64,000 bases of DNA, from NCBI GenBank assembly GCA_028714695.1, contig JAQTLX010000002.1, positions 1-64,000 of the forward strand, in the 5' to 3' direction. How positions within the stretch are numbered: the stretch's first letter is position 1; each line of letters opens with the position of its first letter. Below the pieces are notes generated by a model, which saw only the letters and a list, made by a program, of their open reading frames with translations, did not search any database and had not been told where the DNA came from. Made by a program: the position numbers and the translations under genes. Shown here in pieces: positions 54,807 to 61,870 of this stretch. Origin of the DNA: Ignavibacteria bacterium. Lineage in GTDB: Bacteria > Bacteroidota > Ignavibacteria > Tepidaquicellales > Tepidaquicellaceae.

Positions 54807-55346
54807 CTAGAGATTCTTTAAAACGATATTAAGCCAGTTTATAACTGTATTCCTTGTCTTTGTCTTCTTTATCATTTTGTAATCTTTCCAGATTTTTTTC
54901 TTTCCCTCATATCCGATTCTTTCTCTTAAATTTTCTTCAAGTTGCTCAATCTGGTATTCTCTTAACTTTTCCATATCTGTCACATCCCTGTTCATTTCCC
55001 TGAGTTTGAGATTGCTTAAACGATTATTGAGAAAATTTTTATCTTTGTGAATTACGCTTATATTATCAGGATTGTAATATCTGAACGCTGAAATAATCAA
55101 ATTTTGTACTGGGTAATTTCTTTTTATTCCGTTCTTTGTAATATAAACCCTGAGATATCTGGAATTAGGAGATAAGAACTGTGTCAATTGCTGTATGTGC
55201 CCGTATTTGTTCCTTACGTAAACCCTGCCTTTTTTGTCAGCAAGGTAATTTCCGTAATCCGGAATCTTTCTTAAACTTGTCCTGGAATATCTTCCCGTAG
55301 AAGTGTCCCAGACATTATTCAGACGAATGTATTTTGAGGCTGACAT
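54807..55346 (-). CDS. HNH/NUMOD4-type nuclease-like protein of phage origin
   Basis: About 179 residues from ATG at 55346 (MSASKYIRLNNVW), 5 bases after the upstream gene; the open frame reaches further only by overlapping that gene. The segment PDYGNYLADKKGRVYVR resembles NUMOD4, followed by an HNH-like region with VQNLIISAF, ISVIHKDKNFLNNRLSNLKL, the pattern of homing-type HNH nucleases (His followed by D/N-rich loop and NNRxxNL). The C-terminal 70 residues are charged and helical. It pairs with the phage recombination-type gene upstream and is convergent with the kinase. Confidence 0.65.
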   Translation of the reverse strand: MSASKYIRLNNVWDTSTGRYSRTSLRKIPDYGNYLADKKGRVYVRNKYGHIQQLTQFLSPNSRYLRVYITKNGIKRNYPVQNLIISAFRYYNPDNISVIHKDKNFLNNRLSNLKLREMNRDVTDMEKLREYQIEQLEENLRERIGYEGKKKIWKDYKMIKKTKTRNTVINWLNIVLKNL

Positions 55347-55351
55347 GATTT

Positions 55352-55906
55352 TTAATTTTGATTGAAAATATCGTATAAACCGGATGCCATTAATACAGCA
55401 CCTACAAATGCTCTCTTCTGGGCTGTCTTTTGAATGTAGTTCTTCATACCGATTATATTTGAACCGCATATTTTTTCATACCATAACCACTTTCCGTTCC
55501 TATTTACCCATTTACCGTCTCCGGTCCGAAGTTTATTCTTATATTCATCTTTTGTTATCTGATTTATGTCGCACTGAATAAAACGGTCTTTGAAGCATTC
55601 CTCTAAACTGTTTGAACTACCTTCGCTAATTCCTGTAATAATACCTTCATTGTTGCGTATTATACACCGGTAAGTAAAATCCAGAAATTCTTTTTCCCTG
55701 TCGGTAACACTGCTTACACATATCAGGGATTCGATTTGTAATTTAAGACGGCTCCTTATTTTTTCGGCTCCCGATCTGAGAAGTATCGGTCTGCTTTTTG
55801 ATTTCAAAAATGCAAAATCTTTTCCCGGTACAAGCGCTCTCAAAAGAGTTTGCTCTTTGCAGCCGCCAGGAATTTTAATTTCGGAATTGTTTTTGTTTTC
55901 TTTCAT
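55352..55906 (-). CDS. Phage-type DNA recombination/single-strand annealing-associated protein
   Basis: A 184-residue protein preceded by a Shine-Dalgarno-like GGAGAAA. The pattern GKDFAFLKSKSRPILLRSGAEKI, a Lys/Arg-rich loop, DFTYRCIIRNNEGIITG and a C-terminal NYIQKTAQKRAFVGAVLMASG (split) with DIF matches a family of phage proteins next to RecT/ERF annealing proteins, which typically end KMAxKRAxVDAxLxATGxSDIFxQD. Function in the family is unproven; single-strand DNA handling is inferred. Its promoter region contains two inverted repeats (55952-55975 and 55975-56036). Confidence 0.65.
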   Translation of the reverse strand: MKENKNNSEIKIPGGCKEQTLLRALVPGKDFAFLKSKSRPILLRSGAEKIRSRLKLQIESLICVSSVTDREKEFLDFTYRCIIRNNEGIITGISEGSSNSLEECFKDRFIQCDINQITKDEYKNKLRTGDGKWVNRNGKWLWYEKICGSNIIGMKNYIQKTAQKRAFVGAVLMASGLYDIFNQN

Positions 55907-55951
55907 TTTTTTATTTCTCCTTATTAATTAATTGTATAACTAATTGAATAC

Positions 55952-55975
55952 AATATAATACAAATGTATTATATT
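55952..55975. repeat. Perfect 10-bp inverted repeat with 4-base spacer
   Basis: AATATAATAC (55952-55961), AAAT, GTATTATATT (55966-55975). It is 46 bases upstream of the minus-strand phage-type gene at 55906, a typical place for a repressor operator. Confidence 0.7.
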
Positions 55976-56036
55976 ATGCTATCATTAACTGATAATAATT
56001 ATTTCCTTAGAATAATTATTAGGCTGACAGCATAGC
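55975..56036. repeat. Long imperfect inverted repeat
   Basis: Arms of about 28 bases: TATGCTATCA ... AATAATTATT on the left, and AATAATTATT ... TGACAGCATA on the right, separated by about 7 bases. Copies of the palindrome AATAATTATT lie at 55994-56003 and 56011-56020. It lies in the divergent region between the minus-strand phage-type gene and the first sigma-54 unit, and could be an operator region, a recombination site or a mobile-element end. Confidence 0.6.
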
Positions 56037-56049
56037 AGAAAATCAAAAG

Positions 56050-56096
56050 ATAGTAGAAGTACAATAAGTGATTTTTTATGATAGTAGATGCACTAT
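56050..56096 (+). promoter_or_regulatory. Paired dyad sites upstream of sigma-54 promoter 1 (candidate enhancer)
   Basis: Two copies of an ATAGT-N6-ACTAT-type dyad: 56050-56065 (ATAGT...ACAAT) and 56081-56096 (ATAGT...ACTAT, perfect). Start-to-start spacing is 31 bp, close to three helical turns. The second ends 61 bases before the -24 element, the usual distance range for an NtrC-type activator. The same motif occurs in pairs before the two other sigma-54-like promoters. Confidence 0.6.
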
Positions 56097-56156
56097 ATTA
56101 TTCGCAATACCAGAAAATTTTTTAGTCCAATTCTGATAAAAAAAACAAGTTTTCTG

Positions 56157-56173
56157 TTGGCACGCTAATTGAT
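56157..56173 (+). promoter_or_regulatory. Sigma-54 (-24/-12) promoter 1
   Basis: TTGGCACG-CTAA-TTGAT against the consensus YTGGCACG-N4-TTGCW; GG and the -12 element are separated by the required 10 bases, with C to A as the only mismatch in the core. Start of transcription would be near 56184, ahead of the small membrane-peptide gene. Confidence 0.7.
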
Positions 56174-56212
56174 ATTATAAGAGTAACTAAAATTTAATCA
56201 AGGGAGAAGATA

Positions 56213-56308
56213 ATGGATCAAGACATCAAGACAAAGTACGTAAATCCTTACACAATCGTATTAGCAATTCTGTTTATATTCTTAAACGTTGCGATGTTTG
56301 CTAAATAA
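56213..56308 (+). CDS. 31-residue single-pass membrane peptide
   Basis: A very short but well-framed gene. It has a Shine-Dalgarno AGGGAGA 6 bases before ATG, 31 codons, TAA at 56306-56308, a sigma-54-like promoter upstream and a strong terminator downstream. The peptide is MDQDIKTKYVNPY followed by a hydrophobic segment TIVLAILFIFLNVAMFA and a final Lys: a single transmembrane helix with a polar N terminus. Possible roles include a small regulatory membrane protein or a type I toxin-like peptide. No family is recognised. It is the first of three units sharing the promoter architecture. Confidence 0.75.
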   Translation: MDQDIKTKYVNPYTIVLAILFIFLNVAMFAK

Positions 56309-56328
56309 CAATTGTGATTATCTTATGA

Positions 56329-56358
56329 ATAATAGCCGGAATGATATCCGGCTATTAT
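56329..56358 (+). terminator. Rho-independent terminator of the membrane-peptide gene
   Basis: A 12-bp stem with core AATAGCCGGA/TCCGGCTATT, a 6-base loop and CTTATTTTT after it, 20 bases past the stop. It defines the 31-codon gene as a separate transcript of about 180 bases. Confidence 0.85.
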
Positions 56359-56397
56359 CTTATTTTTAATTGCTTTCCCGAAAGTTAATACTATAAT

Positions 56398-56445
56398 ATA
56401 GTGGGTATACTATATTTTATTATAGTATTGTAGTATATTTATTAT
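56398..56445 (+). promoter_or_regulatory. Paired dyad sites upstream of sigma-54 promoter 2
   Basis: ATAGT-N6-ACTAT, perfect, at 56398-56413, and GTAGT-N6-ATTAT at 56430-56445. Spacing is 32 bp start to start, and the second copy ends 36 bases before the -24 element. The surrounding sequence is rich in further TATAGTAT/ATACTATA half-sites. Confidence 0.58.
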
Positions 56446-56480
56446 TTACCTCAATTATTTACCAAAAATGGGCATATTTT

Positions 56481-56497
56481 CTGGCACACCTATTGCT
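56481..56497 (+). promoter_or_regulatory. Sigma-54 (-24/-12) promoter 2
   Basis: CTGGCACA-CCTA-TTGCT: GG and GC are separated by exactly 10 bases and all strongly conserved positions match. This is the best sigma-54 match in the window. The start codon of the T9SS propeller gene is 36 bases downstream of the element, leaving a leader of about 25 bases. Confidence 0.8.
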
Positions 56498-56532
56498 TTA
56501 TAAAGATTATACAAACGAGAAAGGTTAAATTA

Positions 56533-58179
56533 ATGACTAAAAAGGCAATATTCTTCTTCATGACAATAGCAGCAGTATTATCTTTTAATGCAGTTTCTGC
56601 ACAATGGCTTCCCGGAAATCAAATCAACTTAGATGTTAATCCTTGCGTTACGATGGCATCAAACAACACTGTTTTCATAGCAGGAGGTCATAATATCAAT
56701 AATTCCAGAGGGGTTGTTTATAAATCGGTTGATGGGGGAATCACTTTTTCGTCGGTTAGAATGAATTCGACAATAAAAAAGATTTTTTCCATATATTCTA
56801 CAAATGAAAATACTATATATATAGGCGAAGGTAATAATGACGGGGGTCTTCTAAAGGGCGCAAAAGTATGGAAAACGACTGATAACGGATTGAACTGGAC
56901 AAATATAGTTAATCTTGGGACTAAAAATGGTTTTATCAACTTTATACTTTTTTCAAATTCCAATCCTTCTTTTGGTGTGATTCAATCGGATCCTGAATCA
57001 AATAATGGCGGTGATTTTAAATTATGGAAAACAACAAACGGAGGATTGAACTGGACTTCTTTTTCGGCACCGGATGCAAAATCAACCGGATATCAAAATT
57101 CCGGATTTGTAATAGATGCAAATTTCTTCGGTTTTGGCTTATATGATAGTTCTAAGATTGAAATTACAAGAAATGGCGGATTAAACTGGAGTATTATTAA
57201 TATTCCGTGTCTTGAAAAAACCGGCATATCCTCAATATCATTCAGCAATAATAAACTTAATGGCATCGCGGCATCCAGAGTCACGGAAAGTACAGTAGCC
57301 AGAACAACCAACGGCGGTTTAACCTGGTTTTCTCAATCAATTTCTGCAAATAAGAATACCATTTCCGGCACAGGCTTTGTAAAATATATTCCGGGAACAT
57401 CATCAATTTATTTAATGGTATCAAATTCAACGGGAACGGTAAGTTACAAATCAATTGATAATGGTGAAACATGGGAAATATTAAGTGTGCCTTCACAAAT
57501 AAAAGATATTAATGATCTGGCGGTATATTATTCCGGTTCAGGTAATGCAGGGGCATTTGCAGGTTCAAGTTCTACAGTCCCGATAAAATTAATAGATCCA
57601 ACACCGCTGCCCGTCAAACTGCAGTCATTTTCTTACTCAGTAAGCGGTCAGGACGTGAATTTAAATTGGGTCACATCGTCAGAAGTGAACAATAATGGTT
57701 TTGAAATAGAGAGAGAAAACGATGGAAATTGGTTGAAAATTGGTTTTGTAAAAGGTATTGGCAATTCAAATCAACAAAATTCGTACAAATTCTCCGATAA
57801 AAAAGTTGGCAGCGGTAAATTTTCTTACAGAATAAAACAGATAGATTATAACGGAAATTATGAGTATTTCAATTTAAATGGACAGGTAGCAATCGGAACA
57901 CCGGCACAATTTAAACTTTCTCAAAATTATCCGAATCCTTTCAATCCCGTTACTAAAATAGACTTTGAACTATCACAGGACGCATCAGTATCAATTAAAG
58001 TATATGATATGACCGGCAGGGAAGTGTCCGGTATTTTCGAAGGTACAAAAACAGCCGGATATTATACCGTTCAATTTGACGGGAGCAAATTATGCTCAGG
58101 AATCTATTATTACAGTTTAATTGCAAATTCTAATGGAATTGAGACCGTAATTACTAAGAAAATGAATTTAATAAAGTAA
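56533..58179 (+). CDS. T9SS-secreted Asp-box beta-propeller protein A
   Basis: A 548-residue exported protein with a signal peptide ending VSAQW (about residue 24). The body (about 25-355) is a propeller with Asp-box-like repeats: SVDGGITF, TTDNGLNWT, TTNGGLNWTSF, TRNGGLNWS, TTNGGLTW and SIDNGETW. A second beta domain (LPVKLQSFSYSVSGQDVNLNW, about 363-455) precedes the C-terminal sorting domain LSQNYPNPFNPVTKIDFELS, VYDMTGREV and SGIYYYSL. It is paralogous to the next gene over its whole length. It is controlled by sigma-54 promoter 2. Similar propellers bind glycans or proteins; the ligand is unknown. Confidence 0.87.
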   Translation: MTKKAIFFFMTIAAVLSFNAVSAQWLPGNQINLDVNPCVTMASNNTVFIAGGHNINNSRGVVYKSVDGGITFSSVRMNSTIKKIFSIYSTNENTIYIGEGNNDGGLLKGAKVWKTTDNGLNWTNIVNLGTKNGFINFILFSNSNPSFGVIQSDPESNNGGDFKLWKTTNGGLNWTSFSAPDAKSTGYQNSGFVIDANFFGFGLYDSSKIEITRNGGLNWSIINIPCLEKTGISSISFSNNKLNGIAASRVTESTVARTTNGGLTWFSQSISANKNTISGTGFVKYIPGTSSIYLMVSNSTGTVSYKSIDNGETWEILSVPSQIKDINDLAVYYSGSGNAGAFAGSSSTVPIKLIDPTPLPVKLQSFSYSVSGQDVNLNWVTSSEVNNNGFEIERENDGNWLKIGFVKGIGNSNQQNSYKFSDKKVGSGKFSYRIKQIDYNGNYEYFNLNGQVAIGTPAQFKLSQNYPNPFNPVTKIDFELSQDASVSIKVYDMTGREVSGIFEGTKTAGYYTVQFDGSKLCSGIYYYSLIANSNGIETVITKKMNLIK

Positions 58180-58201
58180 TCCTAAAATGCGAAATTTTCT
58201 C

Positions 58202-58237
58202 GTAGTATAAAAACTCTTATAACAGTATGATGACTAT
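58202..58237 (+). promoter_or_regulatory. Paired dyad sites upstream of sigma-54 promoter 3
   Basis: GTAGT-N6-ACTCT at 58202-58217 and ACAGT-N6-ACTAT at 58222-58237, each with one or two departures from ATAGT-N6-ACTAT. Spacing is 20 bp (about two helical turns), and the second ends 48 bases before the -24 element. Confidence 0.5.
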
Positions 58238-58284
58238 TAATTCAAAAATAAAAGCCCAAAAGAAAGTAAAAATCCCCTTTATTT

Positions 58285-58301
58285 ATGGCACAATTTTTGT
58301 A
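58285..58301 (+). promoter_or_regulatory. Sigma-54 (-24/-12) promoter 3
   Basis: ATGGCACA-ATTT-TTGTA: the -24 TGGCAC is intact and spacing to the -12 element is right, with C to T at the -12 cytosine. It lies 21 bases before the start codon of the second propeller gene. Confidence 0.6.
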
Positions 58302-58322
58302 ACTAATATGTAAGAGATAACA

Positions 58323-60065
58323 ATGAGAAAAAATTTAATAAATATAATAATGAAATCACAAGGTACAAAAATCGGAAAATATGCAGTTGTTGTAACTTTA
58401 ATGCTGGTGTTGACTGCTAACTTATCTTTTGGACAATGGGCACCATCCGGTTCAGCCAATTTAAACAATATAGGTTCATGGCCGAGTGTTTCTGTTGTTA
58501 ACGATAATTTGGTATTTGTTGTTGGCGGAACAGCCGGTTACGGACCCGTCATTTATAGATCAACAAACGGCGGCGCGAATTTTACTGAACTTCCAAGAAA
58601 CGGAATAACAACTTCAGGAAGATTTTTCTCATGCGTATGGGGTAAAGATGCGAATACAATATTTGTAGGCGATGGTGCACCATCAGGTGACGGTACAGTA
58701 GCAGATTCAAAATTTTATAAAACCACCAACGGAGGCACAAACTGGACTGTGATTGGACATAGCGGCAGCGGTGTAACCGGATTTTTTAACGGTATCGTAT
58801 TTTCAAGATCAAATCCGCTTGTTGGATTTGCAAATTGTGATCCGAGCGGAACGACAGGACATTTTTTAATGTGGAAAACAACAAACGGCGGTGTAAACTG
58901 GACGAGTTTCACATTTACCGCTCCAAGCGCTTACGGTGCACAAAACTCTGTATTCTGTATCGATGCAAATTTCTTTGGGTTCGGCTTAAACGTTGCTAAT
59001 GCACGTGTTGCAATAACAACGAACGGCGGTACAAACTTCAATTATTATTCGCTGCAGGGTGCAACAAGTTCACAGGGATTTGTTTCTACTGTTACTTTCA
59101 ACGACGACAAAATTCATGGATATGCGGCAGTAAGTTCAACTAACAATAATATCTGGCAGACAACAAACGGCGGACTGACATGGAATGTTCTTGATGTAAC
59201 CGGAGTTCCAAACAATGTTTCAGGACAGGCAAACATAAAATACGTATCAGGTACAAATTCAGCGTTCTATGTTATTTCGAACACGAATATAACATACAGT
59301 TTCAGAATAGAAAATAACGGCGCTGTATTTACACCTTATACAAGTTCGACATCTGCAGTAAACATAATGCATATTGATGCATATTACAGCGGAGCAAAGG
59401 TAAACGGCAATGCTTCGGTTTACACTATTTCTCCTGCGGGCAGTGTATATAAACTTCAGGATTCACCTCTTCCTGTTGAAATGGCGTCATTTACTTACTC
59501 AACATCAGGAAGAAATGTCAATCTGAAATGGATTACATCGATGGAACAAAATAATGCAGGATTTGAAGTTTACAGAATAAATGACGGTCTCGATAAAAAC
59601 ACAATTTCAAACTGGACAAAAGTCGGTTTCGTACAGGGCAAAGGTACTGTAAACGGCAACACTGAATATAATTTTACCGACAATGGTTTGAATACGGGAA
59701 AATATGATTACAGACTTAAACAAATAGATTATAACGGAAATTTCCAATTTTACAATCTTAACGGATTGGTAAACATCGGAACACCGAGCAAGATAAGCCT
59801 CGGTCAGAATTATCCGAATCCTTTTAATCCTGTAACAACAATCGGATATGAAATTCCTCAGGATTCAAAAGTAACAATGAAGGTATACGATATAACCGGA
59901 AAACAAATTACATCGCTTGTAAATGAATCTCAGACAGCGGGTTATCACACAGTGAAATTCGATGCATCGGGATTCTCAAGCGGAATGTATTTCTATAAAA
60001 TATTTGTAAGCGGTGCTAACGGAGTAAACACCGAAATTACAAAAACAATGAGTGTCGTGAAGTAA
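58323..60065 (+). CDS. T9SS-secreted Asp-box beta-propeller protein B
   Basis: A 580-residue paralogue of the product of 56533-58179. The signal peptide is long (positively charged start, hydrophobic run ending NLSFGQW about residue 39); an internal ATG at 58350 is an alternative start. Asp-box-like repeats include STNGGANF, TTNGGTNWT, TTNGGVNWTSF, TTNGGTNF and TTNGGLTW. The second domain starts LPVEMASFTYSTSGRNVNLKW, and the sorting domain reads LGQNYPNPFNPVTTIGYEIP, VYDITGKQITSLVNE and SSGMYFYKIFVSG. Promoter 3 and a downstream terminator make it its own unit. Confidence 0.87.
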   Translation: MRKNLINIIMKSQGTKIGKYAVVVTLMLVLTANLSFGQWAPSGSANLNNIGSWPSVSVVNDNLVFVVGGTAGYGPVIYRSTNGGANFTELPRNGITTSGRFFSCVWGKDANTIFVGDGAPSGDGTVADSKFYKTTNGGTNWTVIGHSGSGVTGFFNGIVFSRSNPLVGFANCDPSGTTGHFLMWKTTNGGVNWTSFTFTAPSAYGAQNSVFCIDANFFGFGLNVANARVAITTNGGTNFNYYSLQGATSSQGFVSTVTFNDDKIHGYAAVSSTNNNIWQTTNGGLTWNVLDVTGVPNNVSGQANIKYVSGTNSAFYVISNTNITYSFRIENNGAVFTPYTSSTSAVNIMHIDAYYSGAKVNGNASVYTISPAGSVYKLQDSPLPVEMASFTYSTSGRNVNLKWITSMEQNNAGFEVYRINDGLDKNTISNWTKVGFVQGKGTVNGNTEYNFTDNGLNTGKYDYRLKQIDYNGNFQFYNLNGLVNIGTPSKISLGQNYPNPFNPVTTIGYEIPQDSKVTMKVYDITGKQITSLVNESQTAGYHTVKFDASGFSSGMYFYKIFVSGANGVNTEITKTMSVVK

Positions 60066-60085
60066 AATCATTCCTCCTTTCTCCT

Positions 60086-60120
60086 AAGGGGACATTCCTA
60101 CGGAATTGTCCCCTTTTTTT
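60086..60120 (+). terminator. Rho-independent terminator of propeller gene B
   Basis: A stem AAGGGGACA/TGTCCCCTT continued by TTCC/GGAA across one bulged T, then a run of seven or more T. Confidence 0.9.
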
Positions 60121-60167
60121 ATTCCGGAATTTTATTTTGTTTGAATTAATTAATTACGTGATTGTAT

Positions 60168-60209
60168 AAAAAAAAGGGCAGCCTGCAATCTTGCTTAAGT
60201 TCGCTGCCC
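60168..60209 (-). terminator. Minus-strand terminator at the end of the phage-gene operon
   Basis: Read on the minus strand: GGGCAGC (60209-60203), a 20-base loop, GCTGCCC (60182-60176), then a run of eight T (60175-60168). It would end transcripts coming from the capsid-endolysin side and faces the plus-strand terminator at 60086, marking a boundary between the phage genes and the surface-protein genes. Confidence 0.78.
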
Positions 60210-60298
60210 GCCTGGGAGAGATATTATGATTTATTATGATTCCGTGTATATGTTTCTATTCTCAAATCAAAATACAAAACGAATGCTTCTAACGAGAA

Positions 60299-60466
60299 TT
60301 ATTTTCTGTGGATTGTGTGTCTGTTCAAAATGAAAACCGATATCAGTAGATTTACAAGCCGTTCAATCCTCTTAACTTTGTGTTTGGATTTTGTAAAATC
60401 TTTTTCCTTGTAATCTCCGTCTTCGGGTTTCCAACCGTAATACTTATATACAAATTCTTTATTCAT
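60299..60466 (-). CDS. Possible 55-residue basic protein at the end of the phage operon
   Basis: An ATG-initiated frame of 55 codons with coding-like composition: YKYYGWKPEDGDYKEKDF, a Lys/Arg-rich middle (KSKHKVKRIERL) and a hydrophobic patch VNLLISVFIL. It ends 90 bases before the minus-strand terminator. No clear ribosome binding site is seen and the family is unknown. It may be a small phage-associated protein. Confidence 0.4.
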   Translation of the reverse strand: MNKEFVYKYYGWKPEDGDYKEKDFTKSKHKVKRIERLVNLLISVFILNRHTIHRK

Positions 60467-60803
60467 TGCCGATATATAAATTTAAAATCATTCCTTATAT
60501 AAGTAATAACAATTTATATGCCATAGCAATTACGCAAAATTTTTCTGTTTTCAGGCTTTTTTGAAGATTAATGATTCTTATAAAAGGAATTTTATCATTT
60601 TGAGAATAAAGAATTGTTAAATCCAAAATCGCTCTAAATCCAATATTAATAATAACTAATATGTTCGTTTTCTTGAAAAAATATTTCTATGATTTCCGTA
60701 TTATTGAAAAACTTTTCAAAAAACTCAAGAATTTTTCAAAAAACGCGATTTTTGATAAATAATCGGGTTAATCTCATTTTGACAAAAGAAAATACAAATT
60801 TCG
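60467..60803. other. 337-base gene-free AT-rich gap
   Basis: No gene is supported. A direct repeat TTTTCAAAAAAC occurs twice, at about 60713 and 60734 (21 bp apart), with a neighbouring TGAAAAACTTTTCA inverted repeat. These could be regulatory sites for the small minus-strand frame or a recombination site. Nothing else stands out. Confidence 0.4.
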
Positions 60804-61244
60804 TCAATTTAGCACACTCTTTCTCAGTGTTTCCTGATCTTTGACCTCTATAAATTGAACGTGTCCCAATTCCCAGTTGAGGACCGTTAAGCCTTCATCC
60901 GTGAAAATCTTACGCAAATAATCATAATTCCCTTTATATGAAAACTCTCCGTCGATATAAAAAGCAATGTCGGCGGCGATACCGAAATGATGCATTCCGT
61001 TTTTTCTGATTTTACTTTTACCTGATTTGTAATACTCCGACTGCAGATTATTGCTTCTGTAAGTCTCGACAATATAAACATCATGCGAGGGATATTTTTC
61101 GTTGTATTTTCCGAAACATAAAATAAGTTTATCCAGAAAATCCGGAAACAACAAATTTAAGTCGTTCACGGGTTTTGTAGAATCAAATTCCTTTGATTTC
61201 TTTATGACATTGTCATAATGCTCTTTTAATTTATCATAATCCAT
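60804..61244 (-). CDS. M15-family peptidase, probable phage endolysin
   Basis: A 146-residue soluble D-Ala-D-Ala-type/L-Ala-D-Glu peptidase. The zinc-site motifs are MHHFGIAADI (about residues 84-93; His86 and Asp92 of HxxGxAxD) and the downstream GHVQF (about 127-131), with a catalytic glutamate in NWELGH. YIVETYRSNNLQSEYY is the typical N-terminal R-S segment. Size fits a phage lysis enzyme, which cleaves peptidoglycan cross-links at cell lysis. It starts 1 base after the preceding membrane-protein gene. Confidence 0.85.
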   Translation of the reverse strand: MDYDKLKEHYDNVIKKSKEFDSTKPVNDLNLLFPDFLDKLILCFGKYNEKYPSHDVYIVETYRSNNLQSEYYKSGKSKIRKNGMHHFGIAADIAFYIDGEFSYKGNYDYLRKIFTDEGLTVLNWELGHVQFIEVKDQETLRKSVLN

Positions 61245-61245
61245 T

Positions 61246-61851
61246 TTATAAAAATTTAAGTTTTAATGAAACTGACATGAAGAATTTATTTTTCTCATTT
61301 CCGTAGCCAAATCCTGCTATTATAAAAATCTTATCCTTGTATGAAACCCCGGTTTCTGAAATTATTTCATAATTGAATTTGAGTTTCTGCTGAGGATATA
61401 ACTTTATTGATACATCGGGTCTACAGAAATTAAAATTTCTGCTTTTTATGATGATATTCTCCTTAACGGGAACGAGAGTGAAGTCATTTCCGAGGTTATC
61501 GAATTTATATTCACTGACTATTGTATCAAATATATTAACTGTTTTCACATTCAGATTCCTTCCCGATTTTTCCAGTCGTATCGGCAGATCGTACTTCGTA
61601 ATTTTTTCGATAAAGACAGTATCCGTTTTCTGCACGTATATTTTTTGCGGTGTCAAATGATTGTTCGCAAGTTTATCGATGAACCTGAATACGGTATCGT
61701 GACTGATTTCGGATTCGTACTTTCTTAATATATTCGTATCTCCGATTTCAATTCTATTGTCATTGTATTTATTTTTCACAGACATGAAAACCAGCAGACC
61801 AATACCGATTAAGAAAATAAGTGATAGAATTATTTTGCACCAATTATTCAT
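61246..61851 (-). CDS. Membrane-anchored hypothetical protein, possible spanin-like lysis accessory
   Basis: A 201-residue protein with one N-terminal transmembrane helix (about residues 7-25, IILSLIFLIGIGLLVFMSV) and the rest predicted outside the cytoplasm, ending in an aromatic beta stretch (FFMSVSLKLKFL). No family is recognised. Its position between a holin-like gene and an endolysin gene, where phages often encode Rz-type spanins, suggests a lysis or envelope role by context only. Confidence 0.65.
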   Translation of the reverse strand: MNNWCKIILSLIFLIGIGLLVFMSVKNKYNDNRIEIGDTNILRKYESEISHDTVFRFIDKLANNHLTPQKIYVQKTDTVFIEKITKYDLPIRLEKSGRNLNVKTVNIFDTIVSEYKFDNLGNDFTLVPVKENIIIKSRNFNFCRPDVSIKLYPQQKLKFNYEIISETGVSYKDKIFIIAGFGYGNEKNKFFMSVSLKLKFL

Positions 61852-61870
61852 TTTACTTTCTCCTTTTCAT

